Positions 7,822 to 16,721 are shown, counted from the first letter of the stretch. The stretch: 64,000 nucleotides of DNA from Prevotella veroralis DSM 19559 = JCM 6290 (GCF_000377625.1 NZ_KB898327.1:186001-250000), one strand, 5' to 3'. The notes: a model not told the origin generated them from the letters alone. Made by a program: numbers and translations.

Positions 7822-8538
7822 TTACTCTTTAATATTATTTCGCGCCTTCTTAGTCGAAGACTTAACCTTCTCTTTACCGGCAACCACTATCACAAACTCG
7901 CCTCTTGGCTCTGTTTCCTCGAAGTGGTTGATGACCTCGGCAAGCGTTCCTCGAACACTCTCCTCATGTACTTTCGATATCTCACGACAACAACTTACTT
8001 GTCGATCAGCACCGAACACCTCCGCAAACTGGCTCAATGTCTTCACAACCCTATAAGGTGATTCATAGAAAATCATTGTTCGCGTCTCATCAGCTAAGCT
8101 CTCCAAATGTGTTTTACGACCCTTCTTTTGTGGTAAGAAGCCTTCGAAACAGAATCGATCACAGGGCAGTCCGCTAGAGACGAGAGCTGGAACAAAAGCT
8201 GTTGCACCCGGTAAGGTCTGTACCGTAATACCATTTGCTGCAGCCTCACGAGCTAAGTAGAAGCCGGGATCACTTATACCGGGAGTGCCTGCATCAGATA
8301 TGAGTGCGATGGTTTCACCAGCCTTCAATCGATTGACGATACCTGCTGATGTACTGTGTTCATTAAACTTATGATGTGATAGAAGACGGTTCTTTATATC
8401 GAAATGCTTTAATAAGATGCCCGAAGTTCGGGTATCTTCACATAAGACTAAGTCGGCTTCCTTCAGTATTCGGATCGCACGGAGCGTCATATCCTCCATG
8501 TTTCCAACCGGTGTAGGTACGAGGTATAATATTCCCAT
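7822..8538 (-). CDS. rsmI: 16S rRNA 2'-O-ribose C1402 methyltransferase
   Basis: RsmI methylates the 2'-O of C1402 in the decoding centre of 16S rRNA with SAM as donor. The 238-residue protein begins MGILYLVPTPVGNMEDMTLR, the canonical TP-methylase start, and carries the SAM-site motif SDAGTPGISDPG, the PGATAFVPAL segment and the ESPYRVVKTL segment, all in the family order. A longer frame reaches 8883, but it would run through the tdk promoter and coding region; the ATG at 8538 fits both homology and the promoter ten bases upstream. Downstream it is linked to the coiled-coil lipoprotein gene. The C-terminal KSSTKKARNNIKE tail is basic. Confidence 0.96.
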   Translation of the reverse strand: MGILYLVPTPVGNMEDMTLRAIRILKEADLVLCEDTRTSGILLKHFDIKNRLLSHHKFNEHSTSAGIVNRLKAGETIALISDAGTPGISDPGFYLAREAAANGITVQTLPGATAFVPALVSSGLPCDRFCFEGFLPQKKGRKTHLESLADETRTMIFYESPYRVVKTLSQFAEVFGADRQVSCCREISKVHEESVRGTLAEVINHFEETEPRGEFVIVVAGKEKVKSSTKKARNNIKE

Positions 8539-8548
8539 TTGTTGCTTG

Positions 8549-8579
8549 CAAATGTAAAGCAAAAGCACTGAAGGGCAAA
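8549..8579 (-). promoter_or_regulatory. Promoter for rsmI
   Basis: Minus strand: TTTG (8579-8576), 19 bp, TACATTTG (8556-8549). The box ends only ten bases before the ATG, so the 5' UTR is predicted to be a few nucleotides. Confidence 0.75.
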
Positions 8580-8654
8580 ATAAATTAGCTTTTTTTACAT
8601 AACGAATAGAGGAGTTAAGGCTAAGAAAGTATTCTTTAACTCCAAGAAAATACT

Positions 8655-8662
8655 TATCTTTG
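8655..8662 (+). promoter_or_regulatory. -7 box for tdk
   Basis: TATCTTTG ends eight bases before the tdk ATG (8671). The -33 region has only a T-rich stretch with no clear TTTG. A near-leaderless transcript is predicted. Confidence 0.65.
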
Positions 8663-8670
8663 CAGCAATT

Positions 8671-9273
8671 ATGGTAACGATTAATAATCTTAATGGTGAA
8701 AGGTGTCGTAAAGGACGCATAGAAGTAATATGCGGAAGTATGTTCTCTGGTAAGACAGAAGAGCTTATCCGCCGTATGAGACGTGCTCAGTTCGCTAAGC
8801 AGAGGGTAGAGATTTTCAAGCCATCGATAGATACTCGCTACTCTGAAGAGGATGTTGTCAGCCACGACCAGAACTCTATTCACTCCACAGCCATCGACTC
8901 CTCGGGTAACATCTTATTATTAGCTTCAGATATAGATGTCGTGGGAATTGATGAAGCGCAGTTCTTAGATGAAGGGCTCGTTGACGTTTGCAACCAACTT
9001 GCTAATAATGGAGTTCGAGTCATCATAGCCGGTCTTGACATGGATTATAAAGGTGTTCCTTTCGGTCCAATGCCCGCTCTTTGTGCCATAGCTGATGATG
9101 TAACAAAGGTACACGCCATCTGTGTTAAGTGTGGAGCTTTGGCTTATGTCAGTCACCGACTGATAGCTGATGACCGCCGGGTAATGCTTGGTGAACAACA
9201 AGAATACGAACCCTTGTGCCGCGATTGTTACCAAAAGAGCCTTAAAAACGAATGTTCATCAAAAGATAAATAG
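8671..9273 (+). CDS. tdk: Thymidine kinase, type II
   Basis: Phosphorylates thymidine to dTMP with ATP in pyrimidine salvage. The 200-residue protein has the P-loop GSMFSGKT (residues 22-29), the DEAQF motif with catalytic Glu95, the substrate-lasso region after residue 158, and a structural zinc site made by C151-x2-C154 and C183-x2-C186. All are intact and typical of tetrameric type II kinases. Its ATG lies eight bases after a -7 box. The AI-2E transporter gene starts two bases after its stop, so they form an operon, divergent from rsmI. Confidence 0.97.
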   Translation: MVTINNLNGERCRKGRIEVICGSMFSGKTEELIRRMRRAQFAKQRVEIFKPSIDTRYSEEDVVSHDQNSIHSTAIDSSGNILLLASDIDVVGIDEAQFLDEGLVDVCNQLANNGVRVIIAGLDMDYKGVPFGPMPALCAIADDVTKVHAICVKCGALAYVSHRLIADDRRVMLGEQQEYEPLCRDCYQKSLKNECSSKDK

Positions 9274-9275
9274 AT

Positions 9276-10400
9276 ATGGATAAGACTATTACATTTGATA
9301 AATTCATACGCTGGTCACTAACTGCTCTGGCAGTTGTTGCCGTTTTCTTAGTGATAAAAGGGCTTTCGAGCGTTCTCTTACCATTCTTTATTGCATGGTT
9401 CTTAGCCTATCTCCTCTACCCGATCGTGAAGTTCGTTCAATACAAGTTGCACGTTCCCAGCCGAGCACTAAGCATTATCGTTACAATGATCTTTGTTATT
9501 GCCATCATCGCAGGAGTGCTCTACTTCATCGTCCCACCGATGATTGGTCAGATAGACAGACTTATGACTATCGCCAATAGATACTTACATGAGACGGCTC
9601 ATACTAACAATATCTCGGCTATGATCCAACAGTGGGTCTCGGAGAATCAATACCAAATAGAACGATTCTTAAAGAGCCCCGACTTCACCGATGCCATTAA
9701 ATCGGTTATGCCCAAACTGTTCTCTGTTATAGGTCAAACAGCAAGTATCGTGCTATCCATCATAGCGTCTTTCATCACCTTACTCTATATGTTCTTTATC
9801 TTGCTGGATTACGAGTTCCTCACCTCCAATTGGATAAGGATCTTCCCTAAAAAAGCACGTCCTTTCTGGCGAGAACTAGAGCAGGATGTGGAACGAGAAC
9901 TCAATAACTACGTGCGCGGGCAGGGGCTTGTATCGCTCTGCATGGGCGTTCTCTTCTGCATAGGATTCACCATCATCGACTTCCCAATGGCTATTGGTCT
10001 GGGCATACTGATAGGAGTTCTCAACCTTATTCCGTATCTCCACACTTTCGCCCTCATCCCAACTGCATTCTTAGCATTGCTTAAAGCGGCTGATACGGGG
10101 CAGAATTTCTGGATTATCTTTGGCTCGGCTTTGGCTGTATTCGCCATCGTTCAAGCACTTATGGATATGGTGATTACACCGAAGATAATGGGTAAAGCCA
10201 TGGGACTTAACCCTGCCATCCTCCTCCTCTCACTCTCTGTTTGGGGTGCATTGTTAGGCTTTATCGGTCTTATTATCGCTCTTCCGCTTACGACACTCAT
10301 CATTGCTTATTGGCAAAGATACGTCACGAAGGAGCATGAAGATGAGGAGTTGAAGGAAGTGATGAACGTTATTGAGAAGGGAGATAAGCCCAAAGAATAA
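9276..10400 (+). CDS. AI-2E family transporter (PerM/YdiK-like)
   Basis: A 374-residue inner-membrane protein of the AI-2E transporter family. It has a pair of N-terminal transmembrane helices, a third near residue 65-90, a soluble stretch with amphipathic helices (about 95-150), then a C-terminal bundle of about four or five helices including the conserved GILIGVLNLIPYLHT and IVQALMDMVITPKIMG segments. Family members have been linked to export of autoinducer-2 or, in other bacteria, to sodium/proton exchange; the substrate here cannot be assigned. The charged C-terminus (KEHEDEELKEV) is cytoplasmic. Follows tdk directly; the mosaic repeat region begins about 100 bp downstream. Confidence 0.9.
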   Translation: MDKTITFDKFIRWSLTALAVVAVFLVIKGLSSVLLPFFIAWFLAYLLYPIVKFVQYKLHVPSRALSIIVTMIFVIAIIAGVLYFIVPPMIGQIDRLMTIANRYLHETAHTNNISAMIQQWVSENQYQIERFLKSPDFTDAIKSVMPKLFSVIGQTASIVLSIIASFITLLYMFFILLDYEFLTSNWIRIFPKKARPFWRELEQDVERELNNYVRGQGLVSLCMGVLFCIGFTIIDFPMAIGLGILIGVLNLIPYLHTFALIPTAFLALLKAADTGQNFWIIFGSALAVFAIVQALMDMVITPKIMGKAMGLNPAILLLSLSVWGALLGFIGLIIALPLTTLIIAYWQRYVTKEHEDEELKEVMNVIEKGDKPKE

Positions 10401-10496
10401 TATGATATAGGTTTCCCTACATCCCACCTCGCCTCCACAAAGGGAAGAAGTGGGCAACAGAAGTCAATTAGCATACAACCTACTGATTTAAACAAG

Positions 10497-11280
10497 ACGC
10501 CCTCTTTCACTCGAAGAGGGCGTCTCTTCGATGTGAAGAAACGCCTCCTTTGTATTAAGAATGCCTTTTCCTAACCGGCTCCCGTTAGGCACTCCTCCCC
10601 TTCGGGGAGGCTGGGTGGGGTTATTCCGTTCTGAGAGGAGCTGGAAGGTGAGGCTATAAAGTAGGGACAGACGCCCTCGTCTGTCCGCTCTTTTACCTTT
10701 ACATGGCATCCCGTTAGGCGACATCCCCTCCTTTAGAGGGGCTTGGGGTAGGTCTTATCTGGCTGTGCTATAGCGGACAGACGAGGGCGTCTATCCCTAC
10801 AGGTTGGCATGTTCTTTAAATAAAGGAACGCTTTCTTCAATATGAAGAGGGCGTTTCCTTGCAATGAAAAGGGCGTCTCTTCGATGTGAAGAAACGCCTC
10901 CTTTGTATTAAGAATGCCTTTTCCAAACCGGCTCCCGTTAGGCACTCCTCCCCTTCGGGGAGGCTGGGTGGGGTTATTCCATTCGGAGAGGAGCTGGAAG
11001 GTGAGGCTATAAAGTAGGGACAGACGCCCTCGTCTGTCCGCTCTTTTATCCTAACATGGCATCCCGTTAGGCTACATCCCCTCCTTTAGAGGGGCTTGGG
11101 GTAGGTCTTATCTGGCTGTGCTATAGCGGACAGACGAGAGCGTCTGTCCCTACAGGTTGGCATGTTCTTTAAATAAAGGAACGCTTTCTTCAATATGAAG
11201 AGGGCGTTTCCTTGCAATGAAAAGGGCGTCTCTTCGCATTAAAGAAAGCCTCTCTTCATTGGCAAGAGAGGCTTTCCTTG
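10497..11280. repeat. Mosaic intergenic repeat region with a 353-bp tandem duplication
   Basis: A roughly 353-bp block (10518-10870) is repeated in tandem at 10871-11223 with few differences, and the start of a third copy follows. Each block contains, in order: purine/pyrimidine-rich hairpin words (such as AAGGAAACGCC), a CCCCTCC/GGAGGGG palindrome, a forward 27-bp hairpin repeat (10661-10687; 11014-11040), a second CCCCTCC palindrome, and the same 27-bp repeat inverted (10774-10800; 11127-11153). Several short ORFs cross it but simply follow the repeats. Non-coding; family members recur at 18.7, 27.8, 40.1, 46.4, 51.7 and 60.5 kb. Confidence 0.9.
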
Positions 11281-11350
11281 TTTCCACCTAATGGATAGCT
11301 CTTCAAGAGGAACATAACAACTAAATTCATCAAAACCTTATCAAACAATG

Positions 11351-11483
11351 CTATACAGCATGGTATAGTCTGTTATACAGTACGGTATAATTCATTATAC
11401 AGCAAAGGTATAATCCGTTATATAGTATGGTATAATTCATTATACACCGCTGTATAATCTGTTATACACCGCTGTATAAAAAG
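11351..11483. repeat. Six-unit 22-bp palindromic tandem array
   Basis: Six head-to-tail units of 22 bp (one of 23), each of the form TTATACA-n-GTATAAT, that is, a short palindrome followed by a 4-base spacer. The last two units share ACACCGCTGT in the centre. The array lies in the gap at the 3' end of the lipoprotein gene at 11651-12535. The same period and half-sites recur at 57769-57875. No unique spacers, so it is not CRISPR. The 11284-11350 and 11484-11650 flanks show nothing I can name. Confidence 0.88.
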
Positions 11484-11650
11484 CTCGCGCAGGCATTTTG
11501 AGAGGAACAAGCTACCTAACTATGTTTTATATAAGCATTGTGTACAGGCTGACAAGAGTATTTGTTCCTATGATGTAACGCTCTTGTCTATTATAGACTG
11601 TTGTAAGTTAAACTCTTAATCGGCTGTTTGGCTATTCGTGCCATAGCCTC

Positions 11651-12535
11651 CTACCATGCTTGGATGAAGCCTTCCCATCCCTTAGATCTATACTTTGGGT
11701 TAACAATAAACTCACACGAACCAATGTCCAAATCGCCACTGTTAGGGATACGACACTGTCCCCAGCAACACGGCTTCACCTTATTTGTCTTATAACTCTG
11801 CCATGTTCCAGCATATTGACAGTTACTATAAGCATCCGAATCAATATCTATATTGTCATAGACAATGTGCCGGTGATTGTTTTCATACCAATAGAACAAC
11901 AGGTAACCAGCGAATACTCCACTGCCAAAATGCTTCGGGTCTTCTCTAAGGGAATACTTAGCTATACAACAACCGCGCCTTCTTACCTTTCCTTCCATAT
12001 AATCATCTACACCATAACTACCATAGGTTTTCTCTCTAATACTAATGATTTCGATATCTCCCTCAAACTTACAAGTATTGTTTCTAACGCGTGATTCACC
12101 TGTTACATAGTATTGTTTTCCACCCGTTCTGCGCGCAGAGTTGATGTCTATAAACAGCCTTTGATAGTCATTGCCGATATACCCGAGATAGTCATATACA
12201 CTATTTGCTAATACCTTAGAGAAGTCTCCGTTGACTTCAACCACTCTATCATAACCATCCAAAATCATCCAAGGTTGAATACCATCTTGCCTACTTTTAC
12301 GATTCTTACCATCACCTTGTGAACCTTTGTCAATCTCTCCGTTACACTCATCCACACGGTTAGTATTCTTTAAATTAACGGCAGATTCTAATGTTCTACC
12401 ATTATCGGCTTTTGCATTAACTACCTCTATTTCCCCTGACATAGACTGGTTAGAAACTTTCTTTGCAGAGCCATTACAGCTTAGTGACAGCATGCTTATA
12501 GTTAAGCAACTCAACACATTTAAATACTTCCTCAT
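11651..12535 (-). CDS. Hypothetical lipoprotein
   Basis: A 294-residue predicted lipoprotein: MRKYLNVLSCLTISMLSLSC gives a lipobox (LSLSC, lipid Cys20). Residues about 25-85 are polar and probably disordered. The rest is a globular domain of strands and aromatic residues with five cysteines after residue 140 (for instance RRRGCC and KPCCWGQC), perhaps in disulfides. No family is recognised. It is a single gene with no near neighbours on its strand. Codon use and AT content look like the surroundings. Surface or periplasmic location is the only inference. Confidence 0.75.
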   Translation of the reverse strand: MRKYLNVLSCLTISMLSLSCNGSAKKVSNQSMSGEIEVVNAKADNGRTLESAVNLKNTNRVDECNGEIDKGSQGDGKNRKSRQDGIQPWMILDGYDRVVEVNGDFSKVLANSVYDYLGYIGNDYQRLFIDINSARRTGGKQYYVTGESRVRNNTCKFEGDIEIISIREKTYGSYGVDDYMEGKVRRRGCCIAKYSLREDPKHFGSGVFAGYLLFYWYENNHRHIVYDNIDIDSDAYSNCQYAGTWQSYKTNKVKPCCWGQCRIPNSGDLDIGSCEFIVNPKYRSKGWEGFIQAW

Positions 12536-12639
12536 ACTTCCTTGGGTTATTAGTTATCGTGCTTTCCAATTATAAACTTATGTATGTACTTCCTCTATCA
12601 TCATCGAAATAGGCTTTAAAGAAGAATATCCTACAAATA

Positions 12640-12694
12640 AGAAAACGCCTAATATCGCTCATGCCCATCATCAGCACAAGTGATATTAGGCGTT
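12640..12694 (-). terminator. Terminator after manA
   Basis: A 13-bp stem (AACGCCTAATATC and its complement) with a loop of about 25 bases; on the minus strand the second arm runs into TTTTCTTATTT. It lies about 40 bp after the manA stop. Confidence 0.75.
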
Positions 12695-12732
12695 GTGACT
12701 ATTGTAAAACAAGTTCTATTGGAGCGCAAAAG

Positions 12733-13695
12733 TTACACGTAAGACTCCAAGAACTTGATGATTCCAGACACTTTAACAGTAGTTGCTGTTGCAGGAATAA
12801 GCACACTCTCACCTGCACGGAACGGTAGACTATTGCCGTCCGCATCGGTAATCTCGCCTTCACCCTTCAGTCCCACGAAGATAACGAAAGAATCCAAATC
12901 GCTGTAATCGAGTGTCATAGGCTCTGTTAGATCATATACCGAGGTGGTGAAATAAGGACAACTAACGAGTTCAACTGGCTCATTCTGTCGTGGTTCGTAT
13001 TGTGTCTTATAGTCGGGATAGACTGTATAATCAATACACTCAGCAGCCTCCTTGGTATGTAACTGACGATAATTGCCGTTCTTGTCTTGGCGTTTAAAGT
13101 CGTAAATGCGGTAAGTTACATCGCTCGTCTCCTGTATCTCTGCCAAGAAACAGCCTGTTCCGATAGAGTGGATACGCCCTGCAGGGAGGAAGAATACGTC
13201 GCCCTCTTTCACTGGATATTCTGCCAAAGCATCGGTAATGGTGTCATCTTCCACCATTGCTTTATACTCCTCTGGTGTTATCTGTTGCTTTAATCCACTG
13301 CGTAAAGAGGCATTCTCATCACTTTCCATTACGTACCACATCTCCGTCTTACCACGACCTAAACCCTTAGCCTGCGCTTGTTCGTCAGTAGGATGAACCT
13401 GAATGGAGAGTTGCGCACGTGCATCAATAAACTTCACAAGCAATGGGAACTCATTACCGAAACGTGCATAATTATCTTTACCAACGAGCTCCTCTTTCAG
13501 AGCATCAACCAAGTCGTTTAACTTCCAACCCTTGTATTTACCATTAGAGACGATACTCTCGTTGTCTTTCACGCCTGATACTTCCCAGCTCTCACCTACT
13601 TGTTGCTCATCAGAAGACAGGTGCTTGAAAGGGATAATCTTCTCTCCTCCCCAGATGGTAGACTTTAGGAGGGGATTAAACTTAAACATTTCCAT
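12733..13695 (-). CDS. manA: Mannose-6-phosphate isomerase, type I
   Basis: Interconverts mannose-6-phosphate and fructose-6-phosphate, feeding mannose into glycolysis or supplying GDP-mannose synthesis. The 320-residue cupin-type enzyme has the zinc ligands Q99 and H101 (IQVHPTDE), E118 (KTEMWYV) and H176 (PAGRIHSIG), and the catalytic arginine R196 (DVTYRIYDF). Length fits the short bacterial class. The start could be the ATG at 13695 or the second one at 13689 (MFKFNP). A good promoter lies at 13799-13768. Its upstream neighbour is a GH5 mannanase-type gene on the same strand, so the pair suggests use of mannan or mannose oligosaccharides. Confidence 0.96.
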   Translation of the reverse strand: MEMFKFNPLLKSTIWGGEKIIPFKHLSSDEQQVGESWEVSGVKDNESIVSNGKYKGWKLNDLVDALKEELVGKDNYARFGNEFPLLVKFIDARAQLSIQVHPTDEQAQAKGLGRGKTEMWYVMESDENASLRSGLKQQITPEEYKAMVEDDTITDALAEYPVKEGDVFFLPAGRIHSIGTGCFLAEIQETSDVTYRIYDFKRQDKNGNYRQLHTKEAAECIDYTVYPDYKTQYEPRQNEPVELVSCPYFTTSVYDLTEPMTLDYSDLDSFVIFVGLKGEGEITDADGNSLPFRAGESVLIPATATTVKVSGIIKFLESYV

Positions 13696-13767
13696 ACGTT
13701 ATTGTTGCTTATTTTAGTTGTTTTGTTATACGCTTATGAGGCAAAGTCATGTATTTACTTATGCCTG

Positions 13768-13799
13768 CAAAGGTACACTTTATTCTCTACATGACCAAA
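13768..13799 (-). promoter_or_regulatory. Promoter for manA
   Basis: Minus strand: TTTG (13799-13796), 20 bp, TACCTTTG (13775-13768). This gives a 5' UTR of about 65 nt and shows that manA can be transcribed apart from the GH5 gene. Confidence 0.75.
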
Positions 13800-13902
13800 G
13801 AATCAAAGTGAAGAGACGGGTGCTTTCGTTGTGAATGTTCCCTCTTGTCGCAGTTTGATATTGGTATTCTCTATCAGAATATGCCCATGAGAGAATAGGA
13901 AA

Positions 13903-15180
13903 CTACTTAACTGTTGCCATCCGCTTAGACTGTTGTTGAATGATTTTCTGCGTTGACTTGTCCGAAGCAAACACACTATAAAAGCCTTGCGGTTCGTGTG
14001 CTGGGTCACAGGTGAAGTCGTCTCCAGCCTGCCAACGCTCATGCTTAGGTTGTGCAAAGCCTCCCCACCCCCAGAAGTTACAACCTTGAAGAACACTGCC
14101 TTGCGCTGCATAGTCGACTATTAGGCTCATCACATACTTGTAATAAGCATCACGTGCCTTCGTAGAACTATTTAATGAGAATGAAAAGCCATCCCTTGGG
14201 TAACCAAACTCCTCTAAGACTAAAGGCTTATTAAGTCGCTTTGCTATTGCTAAATGCCGTTTGATGTAATCTAAAGTCTTGTCACAAGCAGTCTTCAAGT
14301 CAGCCTTTAGATAGTCTTTTCGTGCCCATTGCCAGTTGTAAGGCCATATATGAATGTTGCAATAATCAATGTTCTTATCGGCACAAATGCGTTCGTAAGA
14401 GCCATAATCAAGCTCACAACCATAGGAGCCTTCACTTCCTAAGCTGATAAGATGGTTCGAATCAAGACTGCGGATGAGTGCACTTGCCTCTGACAACCAC
14501 TTTTCAAACTCTGGTAAAGCTTCCTTTGAAAAGGCACGTGGCTCGTTACATAGCTGCCACGACATGATGGTTGGGTCGTCAACATAGCGCACACCAGTGT
14601 AGCGGTTAGTCCTACTAAGGATGTAACGGATGTGCTCATATAACATAAGGTGTGCCCGTTGGTTGGAAGCGAATTGGCTTGCAAACTTGGTGTATGCACC
14701 ATATCCATCTCGTCGAGGTATAACAACAGGTCCCTTACCAGCCCAATCCAAGTAAGCACCATAGCCTCCACTCCATTCCCAAGAGTTAGTGAGATAAAGC
14801 ACAGCAACCATCTTTCGCTTGCTCATCTCTGATAGTAAGTAATCCAAACCAGCAAGAATACTATCGTTATAAACGCCGGGGTTGGTTTGTAAGACTGGTG
14901 CTATCTTATCCTCCACACCCGTATCTCCATCTGCTCCAACGAGTATTCGGAGGTTATCAAGCCCCAGCTGGTGCATTGCATCAAGCTCTTTACAGAGCCG
15001 TTGGCGGTTTCCCTCCTTCCCTTCCATGCCCAACAAAGAACCATACCAGAAGTTTGTTCCCACATAACAATAAGGCTTCCCGTCTCGAACAAAGCGTCCG
15101 TTAACCACTTTCACAAAGTTACTTGCCATTGTACTTACCATCATTGATAAACCAATTAACGTCATAAAAACTCTTTTCAT
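13903..15180 (-). CDS. GH5 family beta-mannanase (subfamily 7-like), secreted
   Basis: A 425-residue glycoside hydrolase with an N-terminal signal peptide (MKRVFMTLIGLSMMVSTMAS). The fold and motifs are GH5: an early GTNFWYG segment, NLRI after strand two, WQLCNEP with the acid/base E213, HIWPYNW, and VLEEFGYP with the nucleophile E324. These are most like endo-1,4-beta-mannosidases of subfamily GH5_7, so it probably cuts mannan or glucomannan outside the cytoplasm. There is no lipobox Cys. It lies just upstream of manA, which would handle released mannose after phosphorylation. Next to its 5' side is a metF relic, so the pair may have replaced metF. Confidence 0.9.
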   Translation of the reverse strand: MKRVFMTLIGLSMMVSTMASNFVKVVNGRFVRDGKPYCYVGTNFWYGSLLGMEGKEGNRQRLCKELDAMHQLGLDNLRILVGADGDTGVEDKIAPVLQTNPGVYNDSILAGLDYLLSEMSKRKMVAVLYLTNSWEWSGGYGAYLDWAGKGPVVIPRRDGYGAYTKFASQFASNQRAHLMLYEHIRYILSRTNRYTGVRYVDDPTIMSWQLCNEPRAFSKEALPEFEKWLSEASALIRSLDSNHLISLGSEGSYGCELDYGSYERICADKNIDYCNIHIWPYNWQWARKDYLKADLKTACDKTLDYIKRHLAIAKRLNKPLVLEEFGYPRDGFSFSLNSSTKARDAYYKYVMSLIVDYAAQGSVLQGCNFWGWGGFAQPKHERWQAGDDFTCDPAHEPQGFYSVFASDKSTQKIIQQQSKRMATVK

Positions 15181-15360
15181 ACTATCAGTAGCTATTAAAA
15201 ATTATATCTATTATACTGCACAAGATGATGATTTAGGTTTGAAGGATGTCTACTTACAATCCCTTTTCACTGCCTTTTCTATGTCATCTGCATTATGACT
15301 AATTACATAACCAACATGAACATGTACTCTTAATAACGCACTTTTCTCACTTTTATTTGC

Positions 15361-15368
15361 TAACTTTG
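15361..15368 (+). promoter_or_regulatory. -7 box upstream of metF relic and holB
   Basis: TAACTTTG fits the consensus; the -33 region is T-rich without a clear TTTG. It is the only good box before holB, so it may now drive holB through a 200-nt leader that contains the metF relic. Confidence 0.5.
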
Positions 15369-15400
15369 TAGCCAAATGCACAATCAATTCATAGATATAG

Positions 15401-15529
15401 AAGAAGTTCTTTGATTTCGTAGAGCGCGCTAAAAGCATTGGTATTACCATCCCCATTGTACTTGGCATTAAGCCTTTCACAAAGCTATCACAGCTTACAA
15501 TGGTACCAAAGTGGTCAACCAGCTCTTGA
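15401..15529 (+). pseudogene. metF: Relic of metF (methylenetetrahydrofolate reductase)
   Basis: About 43 codons in one frame read KKFFDFVERAKSIG, then ITIPIVLGIKPFTKLSQL and TMVPK, then stop at 15527. This matches the middle of MetF, where family members have a FVxxxxxxGIxxPIxPGxKP segment. A stop codon lies just before it and all other parts of the enzyme are absent, so it is a fragment, not a gene. It sits directly upstream of holB and next to the GH5/manA genes. MetF makes 5-methyl-THF for methionine synthesis; whether an intact copy exists elsewhere is not visible here. Confidence 0.75.
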
Positions 15530-15581
15530 AATAAAGCTTATCTCAATAACAGAACATCAAGCAACTAAAGATAAAGAGAGG

Positions 15582-16721
15582 ATGAACTTTTCTGATGTAA
15601 TAGGTCAGGAGGCTACGAAACAACGCCTCCTACAGATGATAAAAGAGGATCGTGTGCCCCATGCAATGCTCTTCTGTGGTCCAGAGGGAGTAGGGAAAAT
15701 GGCACTCGCAATGGCTTTTGCCAACTATCTCCTTACTGGAGACGAGGTCGACAACACTGACTCTCCACTCATCTCAAACGCTATTGCCATGCTTCGGAAG
15801 TGGGAACATCCTGACTTACACTTCTCTTTTCCAACCATAAAGTTGCCCAGTATGAGTGGAGACCACCAACCCGTAAGCTCTGACTTCGCAAAGGAATGGC
15901 ACGAACTCATCATGTGTGGCGCCTATTTCACTATGAATCAATGGATGAAACAGATGGGTGCTACAACGCAGCAGGCGATTATTACAGGTGCAGAGAGCGA
16001 TGAGTTATCACGTGTTCTATCCTTAAAATCAAGTCAAGGAGGCTATAAGGTGTCTATCATCTGGCGTCCGGAACGCATGAATCTCACATCTGCCAACAAA
16101 CTACTAAAGCTCTTGGAGGAGCCACCGCAGGGCACTATCTTCCTCATGGTATGCGAGGAACCAGAGAAGCTACTCGAAACGATCATCAGTAGAACACAGC
16201 GAATTGATGTGAAGCGAATTGATGATAATGCTATAGAACAGGCTCTTATCCATCAAAGGGGGATAGAACCTGATGCCGCAAAACGCATTGCACATATTGC
16301 ACATGGCAGTTGGCTCAAAGCCTTAGAAACCCTTGATACGAGCAACGAGAACCGTGAGTTCCTCAATATGTTCCAAATGCTTATGCGCTTATGTTACCTC
16401 CGTAACGTCAAAGACCTCAAGCGCTGGAGTGAAGTTGTTGCTGGTTATGGTCGTGAGAAGGAGCGTCGTATGCTCGTTTACTTCCAACAGCAAGTGCGAG
16501 AAAACTTCATCTTCAACTTCAGGAACGCTGAACTTAACTATATGACACTCGAAGAGGAGAACTTCGCCAAGAACTTTGCTCGTTTCATTAATGAAGCAAA
16601 TGTGATTGAAATTAACGAACTCTTCGAACGTGCCAATCGTGATATTGGACAGAACGCAAACGCTAAGGTGGTCTTTTATGATGTAGCTCTAAAGCTCATT
16701 GTATTGCTGCTCAAGAAGTGA
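15582..16721 (+). CDS. holB: DNA polymerase III delta-prime-like subunit
   Basis: A 379-residue AAA+ clamp-loader ATPase-like protein. The start MNFSDVIGQEATKQRLL (ATG at 15582) is the typical clamp-loader beginning; the longer frame from 15438 adds residues that cover the metF relic and is rejected. Walker A is GPEGVGKM (near residue 33), sensor-like SANKLLKLLEEPP and the ISRTQRID segment (SRC region) follow. The usual four-cysteine zinc finger between Walker A and the HPDLHF segment is absent; that stretch is MLRKWEHPD. As part of the clamp loader it helps place the sliding clamp. It precedes ricT, the same order as holB-yaaT in Bacillus. Confidence 0.9.
   Translation: MNFSDVIGQEATKQRLLQMIKEDRVPHAMLFCGPEGVGKMALAMAFANYLLTGDEVDNTDSPLISNAIAMLRKWEHPDLHFSFPTIKLPSMSGDHQPVSSDFAKEWHELIMCGAYFTMNQWMKQMGATTQQAIITGAESDELSRVLSLKSSQGGYKVSIIWRPERMNLTSANKLLKLLEEPPQGTIFLMVCEEPEKLLETIISRTQRIDVKRIDDNAIEQALIHQRGIEPDAAKRIAHIAHGSWLKALETLDTSNENREFLNMFQMLMRLCYLRNVKDLKRWSEVVAGYGREKERRMLVYFQQQVRENFIFNFRNAELNYMTLEEENFAKNFARFINEANVIEINELFERANRDIGQNANAKVVFYDVALKLIVLLLKK

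Noticed and set aside
7818..7883. N-terminal extension of the coiled-coil lipoprotein
   Set aside because: Starting at 7883 would overlap rsmI and bury the lipoprotein signal; the ATG at 7817 fits.
8539..8883. N-terminal extension of RsmI
   Set aside because: The extra 115 codons cross the tdk start and both promoters; the homology begins at 8538.
10488..10945. Minus-strand ORFs of 70-78 codons in the repeat region
   Set aside because: They only follow the repeat units; the same peptide (NGSRxGKGILNTKEAFLHIE) is produced in both copies.
11351..11483. CRISPR array
   Set aside because: Period is 22 bp with 3-4 base spacers and no unique spacers, and no cas genes are nearby.
13803..14111. Minus-strand ORF covering the GH5 C-terminus in another frame
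   Set aside because: Mostly a frame shadow of the GH5 gene; the tail beyond its stop has no recognised similarity.
15250..15480. Minus-strand 76-codon ORF upstream of GH5
   Set aside because: It is antisense to the metF relic and has no family features.
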